A DNA stretch of 64,000 nucleotides from Hymenobacter sp. YIM 151500-1 (lineage in GTDB: Bacteria > Bacteroidota > Bacteroidia > Cytophagales > Hymenobacteraceae): assembly GCF_025979885.1 (NCBI RefSeq), contig NZ_CP110139.1:4050001-4114000 (forward strand), written 5' to 3'. Numbering within the stretch: position 1 is the stretch's first letter; each line of letters begins with the position of its first letter. Of the stretch, positions 15,856 to 23,302 are shown piece by piece. The notes under the pieces were generated by a model, which searched no databases, had not been told where the DNA came from, and saw only the letters and a list, made by a program, of their open reading frames with translations. The position numbers and the translations under genes were made by a program.

Positions 15856-17070
15856 ATGAGCCAAACGTCCGCCGAACCCAACTTCAAATCCACCGCCGGC
15901 TACTCCATCGAGGAAGGTAATGCTGCCTCACGCAACGCCTTCAACTGGGCCAAGAAAACCTTTGCCACCCGCGCCGGCAAGCCCGGTGAGCCAGCCCAGG
16001 ACCTGGAAGGCGGCTTTTCCAACGAAATCCGGTTCGGGGCGGAGCGCCTGGGCATTGGCTCCGATGGCATCGGTACCAAAATAGAAGTGGCCGAGCGGGT
16101 GGACCGGTTCGACACGCTGGGCTACGACCTGATTGCCATGGTGGCCGACGACCTGATAGTGGCCGGCTTCGTGCCCACCAACCTGTCCAACATCATCGAC
16201 GTGAACACCCTCAACTACGAGGTGGTAGACGAGTTGATGCGCGGCCTGCACGACGCGGCCCAGTTCAGCCAGATAGCCGTAACGGGGGGCGAAATTGCCG
16301 AGCTGGGCAACCGCATCGGCGGCTGGGCGGGTGCCCGCATGAACTTTAACTGGTGCTCTACGGCCGTGGGCGTGCTGCATCCCAGCCTGCCGCGCCCCCT
16401 GAGCGGCGCCAACGTGCGCCCTGGCCAGGCCGTGGTAGCCCTGCATTCACCCTCCTTCCGCTCCAACGGCTTCTCCCTAGCCCGCCGCGCCCTCACCAAG
16501 GCGTTTGGGGAGGATTGGCACTTGGCGCCGTTTACCTCACCCCCCAGCCCCCTCTCCAAAAGAGAAGGGGAACTAACTCTAGAAGTAGAGGCTAGCTCTA
16601 GAGCACTAGCAGCTAGTCCCCCCTCTCTTTTGGAGAGGGGGCTAGGGGGTGAGGTCCGCACCTGGGGCGAAGTCCTACTAACCCCGTCTCTCATCTACTC
16701 GCCTGGCGTGGCGGCGGTGCTCGACGCGGGCTTGCCCTTGCACGCAGCGGCGCACATCACCGGCGGCGGCATTGCCGACAACTTCAAGCGCGTGCTCAAA
16801 AACGGCGTAGGCGCCGAGCTGACCAACCTGTTTGAGCCCCTGCCCGCCATGCAGCAGCTGGCCGAGCTGGCCGGCATCAGCGCCGCCGAAGCCTACCTCT
16901 ACTGGAACATGGGCAACGGTATGCTCCTCGTTACCGACCACGCCCAGGCCGATGCGGTAGTCGCTCAGCTGCAAGCCAGCGGCTACCGCGCCCAGATAGC
17001 CGGCCACATCACGGCCGAGCCGGGCGTGACGCTGCGCGTCGGGGCTGGGAAACTACGTTACGAAGGCTAG
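15856..17070 (+). CDS. purM: Phosphoribosylformylglycinamidine cyclo-ligase with internal palindromic insert
   Basis: 404 residues from ATG 15856, against about 350 for the family. AIRS-fold enzyme that closes the ring of FGAM to AIR with ATP. 'LGIGSDGIGTKIEVAE' and 'DLIAMVADDLIVAG' hold the ATP/metal site, 'VAVTGGEIAELG' type text the substrate loop and 'HITGGGIADNFKR' the glycine-rich turn. Residues about 227-267 come from a 122-bp palindrome (16534-16655) placed between 'LTKAFGEDWHL' and 'WGEVLLTPSLIY', a surface region in related structures. It ends the purine run and is followed by a terminator. Confidence 0.93.
   Translation: MSQTSAEPNFKSTAGYSIEEGNAASRNAFNWAKKTFATRAGKPGEPAQDLEGGFSNEIRFGAERLGIGSDGIGTKIEVAERVDRFDTLGYDLIAMVADDLIVAGFVPTNLSNIIDVNTLNYEVVDELMRGLHDAAQFSQIAVTGGEIAELGNRIGGWAGARMNFNWCSTAVGVLHPSLPRPLSGANVRPGQAVVALHSPSFRSNGFSLARRALTKAFGEDWHLAPFTSPPSPLSKREGELTLEVEASSRALAASPPSLLERGLGGEVRTWGEVLLTPSLIYSPGVAAVLDAGLPLHAAAHITGGGIADNFKRVLKNGVGAELTNLFEPLPAMQQLAELAGISAAEAYLYWNMGNGMLLVTDHAQADAVVAQLQASGYRAQIAGHITAEPGVTLRVGAGKLRYEG
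16534..16655. repeat. Palindromic element inserted in frame in purM
   Basis: Ends ACCTCACC and GGTGAGGT with long imperfect arms; the centre again holds CTAGCTCTAG. It is the third member inside purine genes, and encodes SPLSKREGE and SLLERGLGGEV like the purN copy. Confidence 0.9.
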
Positions 17071-17184
17071 TTCACGGCCCCGGCTCTATGCCGTTCCGGT
17101 AGCGGCAAGTAGCGTCCTGCTGACACCGGGAGCCGCCCCGATGAAGTAACTATTAAACCGTAAGTGCCGGATGTGCGCTATGCA

Positions 17185-17215
17185 AAAGCCCCGTTCTGGA
17201 TAAGAACGGGGCTTT
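17185..17215. terminator. Bidirectional terminator after purM
   Basis: AAAGCCCCGTTCT (17185-17197) pairs perfectly with AGAACGGGGCTTT (17203-17215) over a five-base loop. It serves purM on the plus strand and the metal-binding gene on the minus strand. Confidence 0.85.
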
Positions 17216-17236
17216 CGTCGTCAGTAAAGCAACGAG

Positions 17237-17446
17237 TTAGGCGGGCTCTATATCGAAACCGGCCTGGGCTACTGCTTTCATAACAAGCTCCGGAATGGGA
17301 TTCGCGCCTTCCACGGTCAGAATCTTGTCGGGGTTGTTGGTGTCTACTTGCCACTTTTCAATGCTGGCTTCGGCGTCGAGGAAGGGTGTAACGGCCCGCA
17401 GGCAGTTGGCGCAGTTGATGCTGGTTTTGAACTGAAGGGTGGGCAT
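17237..17446 (-). CDS. Small heavy-metal-associated (HMA) domain protein
   Basis: 69 residues, the size of CopZ-type chaperones. 'SINCANCLRAVTPFLD' holds the CxxC metal-binding loop, and the rest follows the beta-alpha-beta pattern of the fold, ending 'AVAQAGFDIEPA'. The loop is NCANC rather than the usual MxCxxC. It probably carries copper or another soft metal, or is a regulatory relative. A perfect -7 box lies at 17525-17532. It is not near a metal-export gene in this window, so the partner is unknown. Confidence 0.8.
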   Translation of the reverse strand: MPTLQFKTSINCANCLRAVTPFLDAEASIEKWQVDTNNPDKILTVEGANPIPELVMKAVAQAGFDIEPA

Positions 17447-17524
17447 GGGTACATGTCAGATTAAGCAGCTGCTACGGACGCAACCAGCAACGAGTGAGGT
17501 ATTGCGGTAACAACGGAATAGAAG

Positions 17525-17532
17525 CAAAAGTA
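17525..17532 (-). promoter_or_regulatory. -7 box for the HMA protein gene
   Basis: TACTTTTG on the minus strand matches TAnnTTTG exactly, 79 bases before the start codon. No TTG is found at the right distance upstream, so this is only a partial promoter match. Confidence 0.45.
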
Positions 17533-17580
17533 GCCGCCATGTACGGGTGCGTAGGTGCAAGGATTAGCTGATGGTGTGTA

Positions 17581-17588
17581 TAGTTTTG
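17581..17588 (+). promoter_or_regulatory. -7 box for the DUF4240 gene
   Basis: TAGTTTTG matches TAnnTTTG exactly, 45 bases before the ATG at 17633. The -33 region has no clear TTG. Confidence 0.45.
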
Positions 17589-17632
17589 TCGTATTTCGCG
17601 GCTCATGCGACGCACGCAGATAAACAGGTAAA

Positions 17633-18166
17633 ATGGAAAAGAAGGAATTCTGGCACTTCATTGAATCGGCTGCTAGAGAAGCCCAGAACAACCAGCAGCT
17701 GCAGGAAGCCGCTTTGATTAAAAGCCTGCAGACGCTGGAGCCTGAGCAGATAATATCATTCGAATGCGTGTTGCGCGAGTACCTGATAGAAGCCGACCAT
17801 TTCAATATTCTAGCCGCACAGAAGATAATCGACGGCTACGTGTCGGATGACTCCTACCTGTACTTTCGCTGCTGGCTGATTGGGCAAGGCGAAGCAGTTT
17901 TCACCACTGCACTTCTCAACCCTGACACCTTGGCTAGTGTCGTGGATGATCCTTATCAAGGTTTTGAAGAGCTGCTATACGTGGCTACCACTGCCTTCGA
18001 GAAGCGAACGGGCAAAACCGAGGAAGATGACTCTTTTCCTAGAAACATTGCTCATGCCCGAGGCCTAGACTACGATTTCGGGTCCGAGACGAAAGGTGAT
18101 GACTGGACCGAAAGCCAGCTTCCGAAAATGCTGCCCAAGCTGTGGAAGAAATTCGGAGTAGCCTAG
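17633..18166 (+). CDS. DUF4240 domain protein
   Basis: 177 residues from ATG 17633. The order 'EFWHFIESAAR', 'LEPEQIISFECVLREY', 'AAQKIIDGYVSDDSYLYFRCWLIGQG' and 'ALLNPDTLASV' follows the DUF4240 family, helical cytoplasmic proteins of unknown function often found near stress or toxin genes. There is no signal peptide or membrane segment. It stands alone between the HMA gene and pncB, with a hairpin after it. No biochemical role is proposed. Confidence 0.8.
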   Translation: MEKKEFWHFIESAAREAQNNQQLQEAALIKSLQTLEPEQIISFECVLREYLIEADHFNILAAQKIIDGYVSDDSYLYFRCWLIGQGEAVFTTALLNPDTLASVVDDPYQGFEELLYVATTAFEKRTGKTEEDDSFPRNIAHARGLDYDFGSETKGDDWTESQLPKMLPKLWKKFGVA

Positions 18167-18171
18167 AAAAC

Positions 18172-18201
18172 AAGACCCGGCCACTGTAGCAGCCGGGTCT
18201 T
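18172..18201. terminator. Hairpin between convergent genes
   Basis: AAGACCCGGC (18172-18181) pairs with GCCGGGTCTT (18192-18201). It lies between the stop codons of the DUF4240 gene and pncB, and can serve both directions; the T tract is short. Confidence 0.7.
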
Positions 18202-18213
18202 GGTAATAGGCCC

Positions 18214-19698
18214 CTACGCGGGCCGCACCGCCCGCTTCTCCAGAATCAGCTGCATCCGGTACTCGTGCAGGGTTTGCTCTAGGCCCACGGGGTACGCGTG
18301 GGGGTTAAGGAAGCGGCGGATGCTGGGGTCGAGGCTGAGGACTTCGCGGTGGGCGCGGGCGCGGCTTTCCTGGAGGGTAGGCAGCTTCTGCACCCGGCGG
18401 CCCTGCCGGAACACCGGCTCCAGCAGCTCCCGAAACTGGGTGGAGCGGATGGGGCGGCGGCGGGTGGGGTCCAGTGGGTCCACGATGGTGAGCTGGTCGG
18501 GCAGGGGCTCGGCCGTGTTGTAGAGCATGTCGGCGCGGGCCTGGCCCCGGTCGGTTTCGTAGCGGCGCACTTGCAGAATGCCGGGAATACTGGTTTTGAC
18601 GAGCTGCTCGGAGAGCTTGATGGTGTAGTCCCAGCCCGAATTGTCAGGCTTGCGCAGAGCGGCCATCTTGTACACCCCGCCCAGGGCCGGCTGGTCGTAG
18701 GCGGTGATGAGCTGGGTGCCGATGCCCCAGGTGTCGATTTTGGCGCCTTGCTGCTTAAGGCTGACGATGAGGTTTTCTTCCAGGTCGTTGCTGGCCACGA
18801 TGCGCACCTTGGGGAAGCCAGCCTCGTCCAGCAGGGCGCGGGCCTCGCGGCTGAGGTAGGCTAGGTCGCCGGAGTCGAGGCGGATGCCGCCCAGCTCGTG
18901 GCCCCGCTCCCGCAGGCGCCGGGCCACGCTGATGGCGCGGCGCACGCCCTCCAGCGTGTCATAGGTATCCACAAGGAAAGTGGAGTCGTCGGGGAAAGCG
19001 TCGGCGTAGGCCTGGAAGGCGGCTTCTTCTTCCTCGAAGGCCATAACCCAACTATGGGCGTGGGTGCCCTTAATGGGAATGCCGAACCGCTGCCCGGCCA
19101 GCACGTTGCTCGTGGCATCGACGCCGCCCAGGTAAGCAGCCCGGCTGGCGCTCAGGCCTCCATCAAACCCCTGGGCGCGACGCAGGCCAAACTCCAGCAC
19201 GGTATCGGAGCCGGCGGCCTCACGGATGCGAGCGGCCTTGGTGGCTACCAGCGTCTGGAAGTTGACCAGCGTAAGCAGGGCCGTTTCCACGAGCTGCGCC
19301 TGAAGCAGCGGCCCCTGCACCCGAATCAGGGGCTCGTTGCTGAACACCACCGTGCCTTCGGCAATGGCGTCGACGTCGCAGGTGAAGCGCAGCTCGCGCA
19401 GGTAGTCGATAAAGCCGGCCTCAAACAGGGGCGTGCCCTTGGCTCCGCGCAGCTCGCGCAGATAGGCGAGGTCGTCGTCCGAGAAGCGCAGGTTTTCGAG
19501 CCAGTCGGCAGCATAGGCCAGGCCGGCGCACACGGCAAAGCCTCCGTTGAAGGGCGGGCGCCGGAAGTACAGGTGAAACACCGCCTCCTGGTCTTGCATG
19601 CCCTTCTTCCAGTAGCCGTAGGCCATGGTAAGCTGGTAGAGGTCGGTGACGAGGCTGAGCGAGGGAGCGTAAAGGCCGGATAGTGGAGCTGGGTTCAT
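18214..19698 (-). CDS. pncB: Nicotinate phosphoribosyltransferase
   Basis: 494 residues from ATG 19698 (MNPAPLSG); an ATG nine codons upstream is also possible. 'SLVTDLYQLTMAYGYWK' opens the family, 'FRRPPFNGGFAVCAGL' follows, and 'GGIRLDSGDLAYLS' is the phosphoribosyl-binding region of type II phosphoribosyltransferases. It joins nicotinate and PRPP, with ATP, to make NaMN for NAD salvage, and so uses PRPP like the purine genes nearby. The long AAGCTACAAGC palindrome lies just upstream. Confidence 0.93.
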   Translation of the reverse strand: MNPAPLSGLYAPSLSLVTDLYQLTMAYGYWKKGMQDQEAVFHLYFRRPPFNGGFAVCAGLAYAADWLENLRFSDDDLAYLRELRGAKGTPLFEAGFIDYLRELRFTCDVDAIAEGTVVFSNEPLIRVQGPLLQAQLVETALLTLVNFQTLVATKAARIREAAGSDTVLEFGLRRAQGFDGGLSASRAAYLGGVDATSNVLAGQRFGIPIKGTHAHSWVMAFEEEEAAFQAYADAFPDDSTFLVDTYDTLEGVRRAISVARRLRERGHELGGIRLDSGDLAYLSREARALLDEAGFPKVRIVASNDLEENLIVSLKQQGAKIDTWGIGTQLITAYDQPALGGVYKMAALRKPDNSGWDYTIKLSEQLVKTSIPGILQVRRYETDRGQARADMLYNTAEPLPDQLTIVDPLDPTRRRPIRSTQFRELLEPVFRQGRRVQKLPTLQESRARAHREVLSLDPSIRRFLNPHAYPVGLEQTLHEYRMQLILEKRAVRPA

Positions 19699-19773
19699 GC
19701 CGGCAAGTTGCGAAGAAAGCGGCAAGCAGTAAGGTTTAGCTGCAAGCCATAAGCTCCAAGCCGCTCTCTATAA

Positions 19774-19867
19774 AGCTGCAAGCCGTAAGCTCCAAGCTAC
19801 AAGCTGCTGTTCTGAGCAGGGTTCGTCAGAACAACAGCTTGTAGCTTGGAGCTTACGGCTTGCAGCT
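19774..19867. repeat. AAGCTACAAGC-family palindrome
   Basis: Arms of 42 bases, starting AGCTGCAAGCCGTAAGC at 19774 and ending GCTTACGGCTTGCAGCT at 19867, differ at one position. A related palindrome is at 50860-50933. Similar short copies run on towards 19730. It separates two minus-strand genes. Confidence 0.9.
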
Positions 19868-19876
19868 AGAAAAAAA

Positions 19877-20290
19877 CTAGGTTCCCGGCGCGGCCAGGGG
19901 TTTGCGGGAGGCAGTGGCTAGGGAAGGCGGTGCCTGCTGGGTGCGGCAGTAGCTTTCGGCATCCAGCAGGGAGGGCACTACCGGCGGGCACAGGCTACCG
20001 GGCAGCTTGGCGAGCTGCTGCCGGGCGGCTCCTTCCAAATGGCACAGCACCAGCGACACCCTGCGCTGCTGGAGCCGCCGGTAAAAGCGCAGCAACACCC
20101 GCAACGAGGCCAGTGGCAGTTGTTGCAAATGACTACAATCAATCCAGATGCTGGCTTTGCCGCTACGGCTGGCCCGATGCAGAGCATGCAGCAGCGGCAC
20201 CTCCGTAGCCGATGTGCTACCAGCCGAGGTACTGCTATCCGATAAAATCAACAAATAGCTGTTGGGCAAAATCTCACGATACACTTCCAT
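19877..20290 (-). CDS. STAS-like (anti-sigma factor antagonist type) protein
   Basis: 137 residues from ATG 20290. 'PNSYLLILSDSS', 'SGKASIWIDCSHLQQLPLASLRVLLRFYRRLQQRRVSL' follows the strand-helix order of STAS domains, with the central 'WIDCSHL' where family members carry a phosphorylatable Ser or Thr. The C-terminus is a disordered Ser/Ala/Pro tail. Such proteins bind anti-sigma factors or transporters; no partner lies beside it, although a response regulator follows at 20852. The function is a family-level guess. Confidence 0.6.
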   Translation of the reverse strand: MEVYREILPNSYLLILSDSSTSAGSTSATEVPLLHALHRASRSGKASIWIDCSHLQQLPLASLRVLLRFYRRLQQRRVSLVLCHLEGAARQQLAKLPGSLCPPVVPSLLDAESYCRTQQAPPSLATASRKPLAAPGT

Positions 20291-20851
20291 ACAAGGTCGG
20301 CCAAGAACTACAACTATACTACTGCCTTGTACACAAAACCCTACTCTGGAATACCCCTGGAGAGTTTCTCACCTGACCTCAATATACGGGTGACCTACTC
20401 AGCAGGTCAAAGTATAAATACTGATTTGCAAATAAGTAATTGTACGTGCTTTAGAAGCAGCAGAGCAGCTTTTGCCCACTGCCTGCTTGGGTATAAGTGA
20501 AGTTCCTGAGCCTTATCAAAAGGTAAGTGGCAGCTAGCCAGCACCTATAATAAGGTAAAAAGCTGTAGGTTGAATGTCAGAATGAGGCAGTAAAAGAAGG
20601 GTAGGGCAAGCGGCTGCGCGACGAGTAGAAAGCGTGGGAATACCTGGAGCAGCAGGTACTTACGCGCCGTGGTGGCGGGGCGGGAGGGAAGTCTTTTCCT
20701 AAAAAGCACCTATTCTGGTTGCAAATACCGGGGCTACCCAAATAGAGGAGCTTTCTGATTAGTAACTGTACCTCACAGCAGTTAAATTCGTAGTAGTATT
20801 GCCGGGCTTTTTTGTAAGCTTCTAATAGGAAAATAATAAGCAGTCTGCTAT
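20291..20851. other. Spacer without a convincing gene
   Basis: The first part, to about 20560, is AT-rich. A GC-rich piece at about 20600-20700 gives the short text 'AWEYLEQQVLTRRG' in one frame but stops soon after, so at most it is a remnant. No perfect promoter was found for the response regulator at 20852; TAGTATTG near 20794 differs from TAnnTTTG at one base. Confidence 0.5.
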
Positions 20852-21535
20852 ATGATCAAAGTACTGCTCGCCGACGACCACACCATCCTGCGGGATGGGA
20901 TTCGGGTCTTGCTTTCGCGAGAACCTGCTATTACGGTGGTGGGCGAGGCTAGCAACGGTCAGATGCTGCTGGAGATGCTGGCTACCACTTCCGCCGATGT
21001 GGTGCTCATGGACGTGAACATGCCAGTGCTGGACGGATTTGCCACGATGCCGTTGCTGCGGGAGCAGTTTCCGCAGGTGCGGGTACTGGTGCTGTCCATG
21101 CTCAACCACGACCATTACGTGTCGCGGATGTTGCAGGCGGGGGCACTTGGCTACGTGCTCAAAAGCGCCGACCACACCGAGATTATCCACGCCATCCGGA
21201 CGGTGGCGGCCGGCCGCCCGTTTCTTTGCACCGAAATTGGACTAGACGTGCTCAACCGCCTCGTGCAACGGCCTGCTCCCGAAGCGGCCAGCCCGGAGGA
21301 CCCGGCAACAGTAGCCGTGGCCGTTGGCACCCGCAAGCCCACCGACTTGTCGAGCCGGGAGCTGGAAGTGCTGAAGCTGATTGCCGAGGGCCTCACCAAC
21401 GCCGAAATAGCCGACAAGCTGTTTACCAGCAAGCGCACCATCGAAACCCACCGCCAGAACATTATCGAGAAAACCCAGGCCAAAAACACCGCCGCCCTCA
21501 TCCGCTACGCCATGGCCCAGGGGCTGATTGAGTAG
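20852..21535 (+). CDS. NarL/FixJ-type response regulator
   Basis: 227 residues. The receiver domain (1-120) has the acidic pair in 'LLADDHTILRDG', the phospho-acceptor Asp54 in 'VLMDVNMPVLDG' and Lys near 105 in 'GYVLKSAD'. A linker with Ala and Pro leads to a LuxR-type helix-turn-helix (about 160-225): 'LSSRELEVLKLIAEGLTNAEIADKLFTSKRTIETH'. It probably controls transcription when phosphorylated by an unlinked histidine kinase; the ten-PAS kinase of this window is far away. The family helix-turn-helix is intact. Confidence 0.92.
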   Translation: MIKVLLADDHTILRDGIRVLLSREPAITVVGEASNGQMLLEMLATTSADVVLMDVNMPVLDGFATMPLLREQFPQVRVLVLSMLNHDHYVSRMLQAGALGYVLKSADHTEIIHAIRTVAAGRPFLCTEIGLDVLNRLVQRPAPEAASPEDPATVAVAVGTRKPTDLSSRELEVLKLIAEGLTNAEIADKLFTSKRTIETHRQNIIEKTQAKNTAALIRYAMAQGLIE

Positions 21536-21560
21536 GTGGTGAATTAGAGGTGACAGGGGT

Positions 21561-21692
21561 AAGTGGTGACAGGTGAACGGTCATGCTGAGCGGAGGCGCA
21601 GCATCTCTCCCGCTTCGTTGCACTACTAATCAGTTAGTCAGCGGGAGAGATGCTTCGGCAAGCTCAGCATGACCGTTCACCTGTCACCACTT
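21561..21692. repeat. GTCATGCTGAGC-family palindrome with long arms
   Basis: The left arm runs from 21561 (AAGTGGTGACAGGTGAACGG and onwards), and its reverse complement ends at 21692 (CCTGTCACCACTT). The core contains CATCTCTCCCGCTTCG and GAGAGATGCTTCGGC. It sits between the response regulator and the 3' end of the tRNA gene, which converge. Confidence 0.9.
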
Positions 21693-21706
21693 ACCCTATC
21701 ACCATG

Positions 21707-21778
21707 TGGCCTCGACAGGAATCGAACCTGTATCTAAAGTTTAGGAAACCCTTGTTCTATCCGTTGAACTACGAGGCC
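21707..21778 (-). tRNA. tRNA-Arg (anticodon CCT)
   Basis: Read on the minus strand: acceptor GGCCTCG pairs with CGAGGCC; anticodon stem AGGGT/ACTTT encloses the loop TTCCTAA, giving anticodon CCT; T arm ACAGG-TTCGATT-CCTGT; discriminator A. It is 72 bases long without CCA, which is not encoded. It reads AGG codons. A near-consensus promoter lies just upstream. Confidence 0.93.
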
Positions 21779-21796
21779 GGGGCGGTAGCCGCAGTA

Positions 21797-21828
21797 CAAA
21801 GCTACGCGGAAAGCGGCGGCGGCCCAAA
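21797..21828 (-). promoter_or_regulatory. Promoter of the tRNA-Arg gene
   Basis: On the minus strand TTTG (21828-21825), 20 bases, then TAGCTTTG (21804-21797), both parts matching the Bacteroidota consensus. Transcription would begin about 12 bases before the mature tRNA. Confidence 0.75.
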
Positions 21829-21915
21829 CCCCATGGGCTGGCCTTGGCGTATAGCAGGCACCGGCCCCGTGGTTGCGGGGCCGCTGTGTTATGTATCGTT
21901 TATCAGCTGATTTGC

Positions 21916-23085
21916 ATGGGCTTGCTGGATGAGATGCGCGCTGCCCGCCGGGCCGCCGGCATGAGCCGTACCAGCAGCCTTCAGGCCGAGGCCGATGGCC
22001 AGCTGCCCGTGCTGCTCCTGGTGCCCGATATCAGCGGCTTTACTCGGTTTATTGAGGAGTCGGGAAGCCCGCGCGCCCCGTTTCTGGTGGCCGATTTGCT
22101 GGAGATTCTGATTGAGGCCAACATCCTGGATTTGCGCGTAAACGAGATTCAGGGCGACGCCGTGCTGTTTTACCGCTTGGGGCCGCCACCCACGGCGCGG
22201 GAGCTGGTGCGCCAGTGTCGCCGCATCTACCTCGATTTTCAGAACTATCTGCGTCTGGTGGAGCGCGACACCGGCTCGGAGCTGGCCGCGGCCCTGCACG
22301 AGCTGGCCCTGACGCTGAAAATCGTGGTGCACTACGGCCGCGTGAGCGTGGCCCAGATTCGGGAACACACCAAGCTAATGGGCCGCGACGTGATTGTGGT
22401 GCATCGCCTGCTCAAGAACAACGTAACCGGCTCGGAGTACATTCTGCTGTCGGAAGACTACGCGGCCACCCAGCCGGCGGCCGAGCTGGCCCAGGCCTTT
22501 GCCTGGACGCGCCTGCTGCCCGGCTCGGCCTACTACGAGCACCTGGGCGAAATAGCCTACCGCTACGCCCACCTCTCGCCGCTGCGCCTGCTGCTCAACG
22601 CCCCCGAAGCCACCACCGACGACGACGTGCCGGGCCGGGGCTGCGCCCTGAAGGTGCGCCGGGCCCTGCGCGTGCCCGCCCCGTACGCCCTGCGGGTACT
22701 CGCCAACTTCCGCCTGCGCCCCCGCTGGATGGAAGGCGCCTCAGCCGTGCACTACGACGTAACCAAAGCCGGCCGCCTGGGCACCAGCTACAAAGTCGAC
22801 ATCTTTGGCGGCCAGATTGATTTTCAGGCCGTGCAGCAGTTTGGGGATGAGGATGGGCGCCTGGAGTACGTGGAGAAGATTTCGCACTTCCGCCTGTTTC
22901 CTAACGCCTTGCTGTTCTACGTGCTGGAGCCCATCAGCACCCAGGCCTGCCTGCTGACTCTGGAGTTTCGCTACGGCCACGTGGCCAGCGCCCACCGCCT
23001 CATCCGCCGCGGCCAGCTCCGCCGCCTCCACCGCTTCCTGGCTCGCTCCCTGCGCCAGCTGGCCGAGTTGGTGGAGAAGAAGTGA
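21916..23085 (+). CDS. DUF2652 protein with a class III nucleotide cyclase-like domain
   Basis: 389 residues from ATG 21916 (MGLLDEMRAARRAAGM). 'LLLVPDISGFTRFIEES' and 'NEIQGDAVLFYRLG' match the two metal-binding Asp loops of class III adenylate/guanylate cyclases. Further on, 'MGRDVIVVHRLLKN' lines up with the usual GxxVNxAxR helix: the Arg remains, but the catalytic Asn is Ile. The C-terminal half, from about residue 250, is a separate alpha/beta region resembling a SRPBCC or similar ligand-binding fold ('RPRWMEGASAVHYDVTKAGRLGTS'). It could be an altered or inactive cyclase, or a nucleotide sensor. The neighbouring convergent gene encodes an HD-PycTM protein. Confidence 0.75.
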   Translation: MGLLDEMRAARRAAGMSRTSSLQAEADGQLPVLLLVPDISGFTRFIEESGSPRAPFLVADLLEILIEANILDLRVNEIQGDAVLFYRLGPPPTARELVRQCRRIYLDFQNYLRLVERDTGSELAAALHELALTLKIVVHYGRVSVAQIREHTKLMGRDVIVVHRLLKNNVTGSEYILLSEDYAATQPAAELAQAFAWTRLLPGSAYYEHLGEIAYRYAHLSPLRLLLNAPEATTDDDVPGRGCALKVRRALRVPAPYALRVLANFRLRPRWMEGASAVHYDVTKAGRLGTSYKVDIFGGQIDFQAVQQFGDEDGRLEYVEKISHFRLFPNALLFYVLEPISTQACLLTLEFRYGHVASAHRLIRRGQLRRLHRFLARSLRQLAELVEKK

Positions 23086-23211
23086 AATGGGAAGGAATGT
23101 GCGAAATGTGAGAAATGTGGAGAATGTGAGAAATGGATAGTTAGGTAAGAACCTAGCTCCGGAGGGGCGGCATATCGGTAGCAACGGCCGAGATACAAGA
23201 ATAGAAAACCT

Positions 23212-23259
23212 CAGCGGGGCGACACCCGGTCGTGCTGACGATGGGTGCCGCCCCGCTGG
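23212..23259. repeat. GGGGCGG-type palindrome between convergent genes
   Basis: CAGCGGGGCGACACCC from 23212 pairs with GGGTGCCGCCCCGCTG ending near 23258, with one mismatch. It belongs to the family of 1434-1586 and 28758-28815, and lies between the stop codons of the DUF2652 and HD-PycTM genes. Confidence 0.8.
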
Positions 23260-23302
23260 ACGTGTCGTTCTACTGTCTCACTTCTAACCTCTCACTTCTA
23301 CC

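Noticed and set aside
8041..16650. Possible tandem or CRISPR-like array from the repeated GGGGGCTAGGGGGTGAGG words
   Set aside because: The copies are kilobases apart, have no regular spacers and are single palindromes.
20600..20750. Possible transposase remnant before the response regulator
   Set aside because: Only about 38 residues of open text were seen, with no known transposase motif.
21861..21885. GGCCCCG-CGGGGCC hairpin before the DUF2652 gene as a terminator
   Set aside because: There is no T run after the stem and no gene ends there on the plus strand.
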